Below are positions 1 to 7,948 of a DNA stretch of 31,403 nucleotides, piece after piece. Source of the DNA: Craurococcus roseus (GTDB taxonomy: Bacteria > Pseudomonadota > Alphaproteobacteria > Acetobacterales > Acetobacteraceae); NCBI RefSeq assembly GCF_039523795.1, contig NZ_BAAAFZ010000096.1:1-31403 (forward strand). The letters run 5' to 3'. Position 1 is the stretch's first letter. Each line of letters begins with the position of its first letter. The notes under the pieces are model-generated. The model saw only the letters and a program-made list of their open reading frames with translations, was not told the origin of the DNA and ran no database searches. Position numbers and translations under genes: made by a program.

Positions 1-942
1 CGGGGGGCCGCCCGCCGCCAGGCGCCGCCGCACGGCGCCGGCCACGACTCGCGCGTGGCGCAGCGCCCCGGCGGGGTCGCCGCAGTGCGCGTGGCGCAGC
101 GCCGCGGCGACGTCGCCCCGCTCCACCGCGAGCGCGAAGCTGTGGAAGTCGATCATCCGCTGCCGCCGGCGCAGCAGCGCAACCAGTTCGCGGTCGCCGA
201 GCGCCTTGGCGGTGCGCAGCATCCGCCGGTTGGCGGCGCTGCGGTAGAGGGTAGAGTCCCGGCGGGTCGAGATGGAGCCTTCGCGCAAGTGGTAGACGTA
301 CCAAGCCTCGGGCGTGAGGCGCAGCCGGGCGCCGCGGGCGACGCACTCGAAGTAGAGCAGGAAGTCCTGGCTCGCCAGGATCTCTTCGGCGTAGCGGATG
401 CCGTGGTGCAGCAGGAAGTCGCGTCGGATGACCGGCTTGATGAATCCGAACCTGCTGCGGTCGGGCATGTCGGGCATGTCGCGCCGCACGAGTTCGACCA
501 GGGGCAAGGGCCCAGGGTGCGCCATCGCGTCGTTGGCGAAGTGGAGCCCGAGCGGCCGGCCCGTGGCGAAGTCGCGCTCAAGCAGGTTGTCGGCCAGCAG
601 GTCCGCGCGCGCCTCTTCGGCGAGCCCGACCAGCCGCTCAAGCCGTTCGGGCAGGAAGAGGTCGTCGGCGTCGAGCACCGCGAGCCAGCGCCCGCCGGCG
701 CGCTCGATGGCGGCGTTGCGGGCGGCGGCCGGCCCGCTGCGCCGTTCCAGCCGCACCGGCACCACGCGGCCGTCACGCCGGGCGCGGGCGGAGACCGCCT
801 CCCACGTGGCGTCGACGGAGCCGTCGTCGACCACGACCACCTCGATGTCGCGGCGGGTCTGCGCCAGGGCGGAGTCGATCGCCTGCCCCACGTACCCTTC
901 CGCGTTGTGGGCGGGGATGATGACCGAAACGGCGACGGTCAC
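1..942 (-). CDS. Family 2 glycosyltransferase, 3' end outside the window
   Basis: Predicted GT-A fold glycosyltransferase that moves a sugar from a nucleotide-sugar to an unknown acceptor, probably in envelope or exopolysaccharide synthesis. The frame is open for 314 codons from a GTG at 942 to the window edge, so the C-terminus is missing. The N-terminus reads VSVIIPAHN, followed near residue 38 by VVDDGS (nucleotide binding) and near residue 91 by LDADDLFLPERL, which holds the metal-binding DxD-type motif. These are standard GT2 signatures. The GTG is chosen because GGAAGG lies about 7 nt upstream and the family core begins at residue 3. The acceptor cannot be named from sequence. It is separated by about 590 bp from the next gene on the same strand, so it probably has its own promoter. 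Confidence 0.85.
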   Translation of the reverse strand, partial: MTVAVSVIIPAHNAEGYVGQAIDSALAQTRRDIEVVVVDDGSVDATWEAVSARARRDGRVVPVRLERRSGPAAARNAAIERAGGRWLAVLDADDLFLPERLERLVGLAEEARADLLADNLLERDFATGRPLGLHFANDAMAHPGPLPLVELVRRDMPDMPDRSRFGFIKPVIRRDFLLHHGIRYAEEILASQDFLLYFECVARGARLRLTPEAWYVYHLREGSISTRRDSTLYRSAANRRMLRTAKALGDRELVALLRRRQRMIDFHSFALAVERGDVAAALRHAHCGDPAGALRHARVVAGAVRRRLAAGGPP

Positions 943-1535
943 CGGGAGCCTTCCAAACGGGCGTGGGAGGCGGCGGGCCGTCCGCTGGGCAAACCTGGCG
1001 GGGAGCATGCCGTCGAGGGGGGGATCTCTTCGATCAGGGAACGGACCGGCTCCGCTTTCCAGCTAGGTTCGGCAACGGGGCGCCTTCCTGAAAGCCCTAC
1101 ACTCTTGCTTCGTTGCTTGTTGTTCAGAGCGTCGGTCCTCTCTTGGCGGCTTGCCGTTTCGTTGGAGAAGGCAACGGAGAGGCGAGGCGGTGGAGCCCTG
1201 CGCCGCATCCAGCCACTGCCTTCCCGGAAGTCCGGGTATTGGCGCCACTGCTTGAACGGCCCGCGCCAAGCGCGATCCGCTACAGAAACGCTAGGAGTAT
1301 CCCTCGAAGGACGCCCGCCACCAGTCACATGACGTTCAAATGAAGACTTGTCCGCAAAACGAAAGTTGCTCCCGGTTTCGTAGGGGCGCGAGGCGCCGCC
1401 GCGCCGGCCCCGGAACTCGCCCGCACGCGCGTAGCTGTGAGGAAGAGCCGCGATCGTCCCAAAGCCGCGTTTGGACTCGATCCGCGCGGCATGGCGTGGC
1501 GGGCTTGTCGCCAGGGTCCTCCGTGGGGCTGGGTC
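943..1535. other. Intergenic region between the transglycosylase and glycosyltransferase genes
   Basis: This 593-bp stretch lies upstream of the glycosyltransferase and downstream of the transglycosylase stop. It is less GC-rich than its surroundings, especially 1090-1180 and 1330-1380, as expected for non-coding DNA here. Short open frames exist, but their products are arginine/proline/serine-rich and match no family I know. I see an inverted repeat TTGCC/GGCAA around 1155-1180 and a TTCCCGGAA palindrome near 1222. I see no tRNA, riboswitch or clear terminator. Confidence 0.5.
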
Positions 1536-3443
1536 CTAGCGCGGCCGCCCCCGGCCCCGGCGCAGCATGGACGTCACCTCGTCCGACCCGGCGAAGCGGG
1601 GGAACTCGCCGGCGGCGATCTGGTCGAGGGAGCGCGACGGCAGGCCCAGGCGCGAGGCGTAGATCCAGGAATAGGCCAGCACCTGCTGCACGTAGTTGCG
1701 CGTCTCGTCGAGCGGTATCGCCTCGATGAACAGGAAGGGGTCGTCGCGGTGGCCGTGCGCGGGCAGCCACTTCTGGAGGTTGCCGGGCCCGGCGTTGTAG
1801 GCGGCGAGCACCCGGATCAGGTTGCCCTCCACCGCGTCCAGCCGCGCGAGGTGGTGGACGTAGCGCTGGCCGAGGTCGAGCGAGAGGCGCGGGTCGTTCA
1901 GCCGCTTCGCCGCCGCCGGCTCCCGCCAGGAGGGGTCGCCGGTGATGTGGCTCGCGGTGGCGGGCATGATCTGCATCATGCCGCGCGCGCCGGCGGGCGA
2001 GACGGCTTCGGCGTCGAAGCGGCTTTCTTGCAGGGCGATGGCGTAGAGCAGCGCCGGGTCCACCCGGAAGCCGCCCTGCGGCTGCAAGCGCGGCAGCGGG
2101 TAGCGGGCGAAGTCGCGCGGGCGGCCGTCCGCGGATTGCGACGCCGCGGCGAGCTGCGAGGACAGGCCGTTCAGGCCGGCGACCGTCGCTACGCCCAGCA
2201 TGGCGCGCACGAGGCCGGGGTGGTTGCGCGCCTGGCTCCAGAGCTGGCGCAGCTCGGCCTCGGCGCGGGCGTGCTGGCCGACCTGGAGCAGCGCCAGCGC
2301 CCGCCAGCCGCCGGCGGTTTCCGCGACTGGCGCCATGTCGGCGTCGCCGGCCAACTCGCCTTCCCAGGCGAAGTTCGCCGGCAGGCCGAGGGAGCGGCGG
2401 GCGACCAGGCCGTAGAAGGTGCGGGACTCCTGCGCCGCCTGCATCATCCAGGGCGTGTAGAGCTCGGGCCGGCGGGCGCGCACGGCGGCGCGCGCGGTCC
2501 AGAAGGCGGCGGCGGAGCGCAGCGCCGGCGGCGCGGCCTCCGCGCGAGCGGCGCGCTCGAAGAAGGGGAGCGCGATGTCCGGCCGGTCGAGGCCCCAGGC
2601 GGCGAGGCCGGTGGCGTAGGCAGCGCGCGGGCTGCCGCCGGCGGCGCCCTCGGCGGCGATCCGCAACGCCTTGGCGTCCTCGCCGCGGCGGAACAGCACC
2701 AGGGCGACGTCGGCGCGGAGGGCGGCGGCGTAGGCCGGCGTCATGCCGCGGGTGCGTTCCACCAGCGCCAGCGCGGACTCGGCGTTGCCGGCCTGCGCCC
2801 GTTCCCGCACCGTGCGGTCGAGCGACGGGTTGCGGGCCACGGGGGCGGCGCTCGGCGGGTCGCGCTCCTCCGGGGCGAGGGAAAGGTCCGGCGAGAGGGC
2901 TTCGGGCTGGACGGGCGCGGGCGGCAGGTCGGCGCCGCGCGGCAGCAAGCGGACGAGCAGGGCGTGGAGGCGGGGCGCGTCCGGGTGGTCGCCGTGGCGG
3001 GCGAGCCACGCCTGGAGGTCCGCCGCCGTGGGCTGCGCGCCCGGCTGGAGCCAGCGGTGCGCCAGCACCTGCCCGAACAGGCGCTTGTCTTCCAGCCGCT
3101 CCGTTTCGCGCGCCGCGGCGGCGAAGTCGCCCGCGGCCTGGAGTTCGAAGGCGCGCCGGAGGCGGCTGGCCTCGGACGGGTGCAGCACGGTCGGCAGCCC
3201 GTTGACCGCGGCGCCGCCGTTGCCCGGCGCCGGCGGGCGGGGCAGACTCAACGCGGTCTGCTGCAAGGGCGCGGCTTGCGCCGCGGCTGGCGCCTGGGCC
3301 GCGGCCCGGGCCCGCTCGGTTTGGTTGTCGGCCCTTTGCGCCGCCGCGAGGACGCCGATCCCCGCGCACGTCACCGCGCCCAACACGATCCCGCCAAGGA
3401 GGGGACGTTTGGAGCGCCGGGCCATGGGGGCGATCGCTCTCAT
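1536..3443 (-). CDS. Soluble lytic murein transglycosylase (SLT domain, Slt70-like)
   Basis: Cleaves the MurNAc-GlcNAc bond of peptidoglycan, forming 1,6-anhydro-muropeptides in the periplasm. The protein is 635 aa. A hydrophobic segment at residues 14-35 looks like a signal peptide or anchor. Residues 90-450 are an Ala/Leu-rich helical-repeat region, as in the superhelical U-domain of Slt70. Residues 460-600 are the SLT domain: ALQESRFD with catalytic Glu473, GARGMMQIMPATA at 485-497, and AAYNAGPGN at 547-555. All core motifs are intact. The length matches Slt70-type enzymes. Met7 is an alternative start; neither start has a strong ribosome-binding site. It is divergent from the histidine kinase, with about 460 bp between their likely starts. 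Confidence 0.9.
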   Translation of the reverse strand: MRAIAPMARRSKRPLLGGIVLGAVTCAGIGVLAAAQRADNQTERARAAAQAPAAAQAAPLQQTALSLPRPPAPGNGGAAVNGLPTVLHPSEASRLRRAFELQAAGDFAAAARETERLEDKRLFGQVLAHRWLQPGAQPTAADLQAWLARHGDHPDAPRLHALLVRLLPRGADLPPAPVQPEALSPDLSLAPEERDPPSAAPVARNPSLDRTVRERAQAGNAESALALVERTRGMTPAYAAALRADVALVLFRRGEDAKALRIAAEGAAGGSPRAAYATGLAAWGLDRPDIALPFFERAARAEAAPPALRSAAAFWTARAAVRARRPELYTPWMMQAAQESRTFYGLVARRSLGLPANFAWEGELAGDADMAPVAETAGGWRALALLQVGQHARAEAELRQLWSQARNHPGLVRAMLGVATVAGLNGLSSQLAAASQSADGRPRDFARYPLPRLQPQGGFRVDPALLYAIALQESRFDAEAVSPAGARGMMQIMPATASHITGDPSWREPAAAKRLNDPRLSLDLGQRYVHHLARLDAVEGNLIRVLAAYNAGPGNLQKWLPAHGHRDDPFLFIEAIPLDETRNYVQQVLAYSWIYASRLGLPSRSLDQIAAGEFPRFAGSDEVTSMLRRGRGRPR

Positions 3444-3901
3444 GGCACGGGTCCGTTACTGTCCGTCCCTTCTTCAAAGCAATGCGAAGGCGAAAGATGC
3501 ACCGCAGGTTTCGTGACGGTGACGGTTTCTCAATGTTTTAGCTCACGCAGTGGATGTAAACTAACCGTGACGAAAGGGTCGGCCGGTGCCGGCGGCCACG
3601 GCGTTCGTTCTGAAAGCCCCGCGAGCCGCGCCTGATTCGGGTCCGCACCGGTGCCGCCGCGGGTGGCGCCGCCGCTCCTTCCCTGCCATGCCTGAACGCT
3701 TCTGGATCGTGGTCAGACCGTGGCGGATGACCGGATACGGGCCGGTTTCATGCCTTCGTGCCGTCGGTGATTTTCGCTTTTTGGTTGATGCTTCGTTTGG
3801 ACATCGCGGCCGACATGGTTCATACCCATCGCGGCGCTAACGGGGGCGAAACGCGGCGCCACGGCAGCGAAGACACCCGCGGAGGAGCGACGCCCGCAGC
3901 C
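3444..3901. other. Divergent intergenic region between transglycosylase and kinase genes
   Basis: About 460 bp separates the two divergent starts. It is relatively AT-rich at 3525-3565 and 3765-3805, where promoters are most plausible. A split inverted repeat is described separately. The kinase reading frame stays open upstream to an ATG at 3758, but 3758-3901 encodes an atypical sequence with AT-rich third positions, so I treat it as non-coding leader. No hairpin followed by a T-run is present. Confidence 0.5.
3509..3575. promoter_or_regulatory. Split inverted repeat, possible paired operator
   Basis: TTTCGTGACGGT at 3509-3520 is the near-perfect reverse complement of ACCGTGACGAAA at 3564-3575, with one mismatch in 12 bp. 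The arm centres are 55 bp apart, close to an integral number of helical turns. The left arm is followed by a second TGACGGT-like copy. The position between divergent genes and the arrangement suggest binding of a dimeric regulator, perhaps with looping. This is inference from pattern only; no regulator is identified. Confidence 0.35.
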
Positions 3902-6900
3902 ATGCCGCCAGCCGCCGCCGCTCCCGCCCGCCGGCGCGACAGCACGGTGCGCCGCCACTTGGCCGCCCTCGTCCTCGCGCTCGCCTTGCCCGTGACGCTG
4001 TTCGTCGGCGTGGTGCTGTGGCGCTTCGCCGACGCGGAACGCGCCAGGTTGGAGGCGCAGGCCGTGGCCGCCGCCCACTCCGCCGCGCTTTCCGTGGACC
4101 GCGAACTCGCCGGCCTGATGTCCACTGCCGAGGTGGTTTCGCTGTTCGACTCGCTCCAGGCGGGCGACCTCCGGACCTTCTACGCGCAAACGCTGGCCGT
4201 GCAGGAGCGCACCGGCGTCTCGGTGGTCCTGCGCGACCTTTCCGGTCAGCAAGTCGTCAACACGCGCGTGCCCTGGGGCGAGCCGCTGCCCAAGGTGAAC
4301 CTGGAGATCGACGCCGAGGCGCTGCGCACCGGGCGGCCGGTGGTGTCGAACGTGATGCAGGGCGTCGTGCTGCGGGCGCCCTTGTTCGCCATCACGCGGC
4401 CGGTCACGAAGGCCGGCGAAGCCGCGTACCTGCTCAGCCTCAGCCTGCCCGCGGACCGGGTGCGCCGGGCGCTCGCGGAGGAGTTCGAGGCCAGCCGGAT
4501 TCCGCGGGATTGGGTGCTGGCGGTCGTGGACCGCGCGGACTCCATCCTGGCCCGCAGCGCCAGGCACGACGAGTTCGTCGGCAGGCCCGCCACCCGGGAC
4601 CTGCAAGACGCCACGCGGGAGGGGGCGGAAGGCACGTGGATGGGCACCACCGCCGACGGTCGGCCCATCTTCGGCGCCTTCGCCCGCTCCCGCCTGTCGG
4701 GCTGGCGCGTGGCGGTGGGGGTGCCGGCGGACGCGCTTTCGGCGCCGCTGCGCCAGGCGCTGGCCACGCTCGGGGCGTTGGGGGCGGGCTTCACGGCGCT
4801 TTCGGCGGCGCTCGCGTTGCGGGTCGGCCGGCGGATCGAGCGCCCGATCGCCGCCCTGGCCGGCCGCGCGGCGGCGCTGGGCCGCGGCGAGGCCGTGACG
4901 CCGCTCGAAACGCCCGTGCGCGAGGTGAACCGCGTCGCCGGCGAATTGGCGGGCGCCTCGGCGGCCCTGGAGGAGCGCGAGGCGGCTCTGCGGCGGAGCG
5001 AGGCACGGCTGCGCGCCATCCTGGACACGGTGCCGGTGGGCGTGGTGATCGCGGAAGCGCCGTCCGGGCGGATCGTGGAAGGCAACAAGCAGGCCGAGCG
5101 CGTCTTCGGCCACCCCGTCCTGCCGTCGCCGGACGTGGAGAGCTACCGCGAGTGGGTGAGCCGCCACCCGGACGGGCACCAGGTGACGCCTTCGGAGTAC
5201 CCGCTGTCGCGCGTGGTGCGGGGCGAGGTGGAGCGCGCCGAGCTGGAAGTCCTCTACATGCGGGGCGACGAGCGCGAGGCCTGGGTGCGCCTGGTCGCGG
5301 CGCCCATCCGGGACGAGGCGGGCCGGACGGTGGGCGGCGTGGTCGCCTGCCTCGACATCGACCGCGAGAAGCGCGCCGAGGCCGCGCTCCTGCGCGCGAA
5401 CGAGGAGCTGGAGCGGCGCGTGGCCGAACGCACCGCCGAGCGCGACCGCATGTGGCGCCTGTCCACCGACCTCATGCTGGTCGCCCGCTTCGATTCCACG
5501 ATCGCCGCCGTCAACCCGGCCTGGACGGCGCTGCTCGGCTGGACCGAGGCCGAACTGCTCGGCGCCCGCTTCCTCGACCTCGTGCACCCCGACGACGCGG
5601 AGCGGACGCTGGCGGAAGCGGGGAGGCTCGCCGGGGGCCTGACGACCCTCCGGTTCGAGAACCGCTACCGGCACAAGGACGGGTCGCACCGCTGGCTGTC
5701 CTGGATCGCGGTGCCGGAGGCGGGCTTCATCCACGCCGTGGCGCGCGACGTCACGGCCGAGAAGGCGGCGCAGGCCGAACTCGCCGAAGCGCAGGAGCGG
5801 CTCCGGCAGGCGCAGAAGATGGAGGCGGTGGGGCAGCTCACCGGCGGCGTCGCGCACGACTTCAACAACCTCCTCCAGGTCATCCTGGGCAGCATCGACC
5901 TGCTGCGCCGCCGCGGGGCGGTGCCCGAAGGGGACGAGCGGGGGCGCCGCTCGCTCGACAACGCGGCGGAGGCGGCCAAGCGGGGGGCGGCGCTGACCGC
6001 GCGGCTCCTCGCCTTCTCCCGCCGCCAGACGCTCGACCCCAAGCCGGTGGACGCCAACAAGCTCGTGGCCGGCATGTCCGACCTGCTGCGGCGCGCGCTG
6101 GGCGAGGCGGTGCGGCTGGAAACGGTGCTGGCCGGCGGGCTTTGGCGCACCTGCGTCGACCCCAACCAGTTGGAGAACGCGATCCTCAACCTCGCCGTCA
6201 ACGCGCGCGACGCCATGCCGGAGGACGGCGGCAAGCTGACGGTGGAGACGGCCAACGCCGACCTCGACGAGCGCTACGCGCGGGAGCACGAGGACGTCGA
6301 GCCGGGCCAGTACGTGATGGTCGCCGTGTCGGACACCGGCTCCGGCATGCCGCCCGAGGTCGCGGCGCGGGCCTTCGAGCCCTTCTTCACCACCAAGGAG
6401 GTGGGGCAGGGCACGGGGCTCGGCCTGTCCCAGGTCTACGGCTTCGTGAAGCAGTCGGGCGGGCACGTGAAGATCTACTCGGAGCCCGGCGAGGGCACGA
6501 GCGTGAAGGTCTACCTGCCGCGGCTGCGCGAGGCGGCGGGCGGCGGCCGCGACCCCCGGGCGGAGGAGGGGCCGGCCGGGGCGGGGGGCGCGGCGCGCGC
6601 CGCCCTCCCGGCCGGGGAGGGCGAAACGGTGCTCGTGGTGGAGGACGAAGGGAACGTCCGGCGGTTCACCACCGAGGCGCTGCGCGAACTCGGCTACCGG
6701 GTGCTGGAAGCGGACGGCGCCCGGGCGGCGCTCGACCTGCTCGACTCGCACGGCGAGATCGCCCTGCTGTTCACCGACGTGGTGATGCCGGAGGTGAACG
6801 GGCGCCGGCTCGCGGACGAGGCGCTGCGGCGCAGGCCCGGCCTGAAGGTGCTGTTCACCACCGGCTACAGCCGCAACGCCATCATCCACAACGGCGTGCT

Positions 6901-6988
6901 CGACCCCGGGGTGCAACTCATCGTCAAACCTTTCACCATGAAGGACTTGGCCGCGAAGCTGCGCGCGGTGCTGGGGCGCCGGGGCTGA
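3902..6988 (+). CDS. Hybrid sensor histidine kinase (extracytoplasmic sensor, HAMP, two PAS, HisKA, HATPase, REC)
   Basis: Membrane signal kinase of about 1028 aa. Numbering starts from the ATG at 3902. TM helix 18-42; a periplasmic Cache-like sensor 43-280; TM helix 285-307; HAMP linker 308-362; a PAS domain about 365-490; a short coiled coil (ERRVAERTAERDR) about 503-515; a second PAS about 515-620. The HisKA motif GGVAHDFNN contains the phospho-acceptor His652. The ATPase domain spans about 750-872, with N-box NLAVNARDAM and G-box GQGTGLGLSQ. The C-terminal receiver has Asp959 in FTDVVMP and Lys1009 in VKPF. All catalytic residues are present. No stand-alone response regulator lies nearby. 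GGAGGAG sits 15 nt before the ATG, a long spacing. An ATG at 3758 would add 48 atypical residues. The signal is unknown. Confidence 0.92.
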   Translation: MPPAAAAPARRRDSTVRRHLAALVLALALPVTLFVGVVLWRFADAERARLEAQAVAAAHSAALSVDRELAGLMSTAEVVSLFDSLQAGDLRTFYAQTLAVQERTGVSVVLRDLSGQQVVNTRVPWGEPLPKVNLEIDAEALRTGRPVVSNVMQGVVLRAPLFAITRPVTKAGEAAYLLSLSLPADRVRRALAEEFEASRIPRDWVLAVVDRADSILARSARHDEFVGRPATRDLQDATREGAEGTWMGTTADGRPIFGAFARSRLSGWRVAVGVPADALSAPLRQALATLGALGAGFTALSAALALRVGRRIERPIAALAGRAAALGRGEAVTPLETPVREVNRVAGELAGASAALEEREAALRRSEARLRAILDTVPVGVVIAEAPSGRIVEGNKQAERVFGHPVLPSPDVESYREWVSRHPDGHQVTPSEYPLSRVVRGEVERAELEVLYMRGDEREAWVRLVAAPIRDEAGRTVGGVVACLDIDREKRAEAALLRANEELERRVAERTAERDRMWRLSTDLMLVARFDSTIAAVNPAWTALLGWTEAELLGARFLDLVHPDDAERTLAEAGRLAGGLTTLRFENRYRHKDGSHRWLSWIAVPEAGFIHAVARDVTAEKAAQAELAEAQERLRQAQKMEAVGQLTGGVAHDFNNLLQVILGSIDLLRRRGAVPEGDERGRRSLDNAAEAAKRGAALTARLLAFSRRQTLDPKPVDANKLVAGMSDLLRRALGEAVRLETVLAGGLWRTCVDPNQLENAILNLAVNARDAMPEDGGKLTVETANADLDERYAREHEDVEPGQYVMVAVSDTGSGMPPEVAARAFEPFFTTKEVGQGTGLGLSQVYGFVKQSGGHVKIYSEPGEGTSVKVYLPRLREAAGGGRDPRAEEGPAGAGGAARAALPAGEGETVLVVEDEGNVRRFTTEALRELGYRVLEADGARAALDLLDSHGEIALLFTDVVMPEVNGRRLADEALRRRPGLKVLFTTGYSRNAIIHNGVLDPGVQLIVKPFTMKDLAAKLRAVLGRRG

Positions 6989-7000
6989 AGGGCCCGGGCC

Positions 7001-7849
7001 TCACCGTTCGTCGAGCCGCCGCCGCAACAGCAGCAGGTCGTGCCAAGCGTCCTTCTTGGCGGCCGGGTTGCGGAGCAGGTAGGCCGGGTGGAGCGTGGCC
7101 AGGGCGGGCCACGGCGCGGCGCCTTCCCCTCGGGGCGCCACCTCGTGCCAGCGGCCGCGGAGGCGGGTGATGCCCTCGCGCGAGCGGAGCAGCGCCTTGG
7201 CCGCCGTGCCGCCCAGCAGCACCAGGACGCGCGGGGAAGCGAGTTCCACGTGCCGCAGCACGAAGGGCAGGAACAGCGCGATCTCGGCGTCGGTCGGCGT
7301 GCGGTTGCCCGGCGGGCGGAAAGGCAGGATGTTGGTGACGTAGAAGTCCCGCTCCCGCCCGAGGCCGACCGAGGCCAGCATACGGTCCAGCAAGCGGCCG
7401 GACACGCCGACGAAGGGCTTGCCGAGCCGGTCCTCGTCCGCCCCCGGCGCTTCGCCGATCAGCATCAGCCCGGAATGCGGGACGCCGTCGGCGAAGACGA
7501 GGTTGGTGGCGGTTTCGCGGAGCGGGCTGCCTTCGAACCCGGCCATGGCCTCGCGCAGGGCGTCCAGGCTGTTCGCGGCGGCGGCCAGTTCCGCGGCGCG
7601 CGACACGGCGGGCGGCGCGGCCGCCGGGATGAGGAGGCCGCCGCTGCCGGGCACGGCGGGGCGCGCGAGGGGCGTGGCAGCGGCCGGGGGACGGGCCGCC
7701 GCGGCCGGAGGGAACGGGGCGCCGGCGGGCGCCAAGGCGTCGGCCAGCGCAGTGCGGTCGAGCGGCGCCTCCGCCAGCGCCTCGTCGGCGCCCCACTCCA
7801 TCTGCAGCCGCAGCGCCGCCAGCAGCGCGGCCCGGTCCACCTCCGCCAT
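7001..7849 (-). CDS. Uracil-DNA glycosylase, family 4-like but without cysteines
   Basis: Removes uracil, and possibly other deaminated bases, from DNA to start base-excision repair. The 282-aa protein has a low-complexity Ala/Pro N-terminal third (residues 20-85). The catalytic core carries GEAPGADED at 132-140 (motif A), TNILPFRPPGNRTPT at 172-186, and HPAYLLRNP at 254-262. Family 4 enzymes normally bind a [4Fe-4S] cluster through four cysteines, the first two in a CxxCPL motif. Here that motif reads FEGSPL (105-110) and the whole protein has no cysteine. Cluster-free relatives are, as I recall, described from Bradyrhizobium, so this is probably an active cluster-free branch. It converges on the kinase gene with only 12 bp between the stops. 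Confidence 0.88.
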   Translation of the reverse strand: MAEVDRAALLAALRLQMEWGADEALAEAPLDRTALADALAPAGAPFPPAAAARPPAAATPLARPAVPGSGGLLIPAAAPPAVSRAAELAAAANSLDALREAMAGFEGSPLRETATNLVFADGVPHSGLMLIGEAPGADEDRLGKPFVGVSGRLLDRMLASVGLGRERDFYVTNILPFRPPGNRTPTDAEIALFLPFVLRHVELASPRVLVLLGGTAAKALLRSREGITRLRGRWHEVAPRGEGAAPWPALATLHPAYLLRNPAAKKDAWHDLLLLRRRLDER

Positions 7850-7948
7850 GGGGACAGATATCGGCCGGCGCCAGGGTTACGCGCAACCCGCCCCGTCGCT
7901 ACATCTCCGGCGCACGGCAGACATATCGAAACGAGGAGGGGCCCCGGG

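Noticed and set aside
943..1535. Short minus-strand frames upstream of the glycosyltransferase
   Set aside because: No recognisable domain, no ribosome-binding site, and mixed codon usage unlike the neighbouring genes.
3758..3901. Upstream kinase start at ATG 3758
   Set aside because: The extra 48 residues do not resemble kinase N-termini, the DNA is AT-rich at third positions, and there is no ribosome-binding site.
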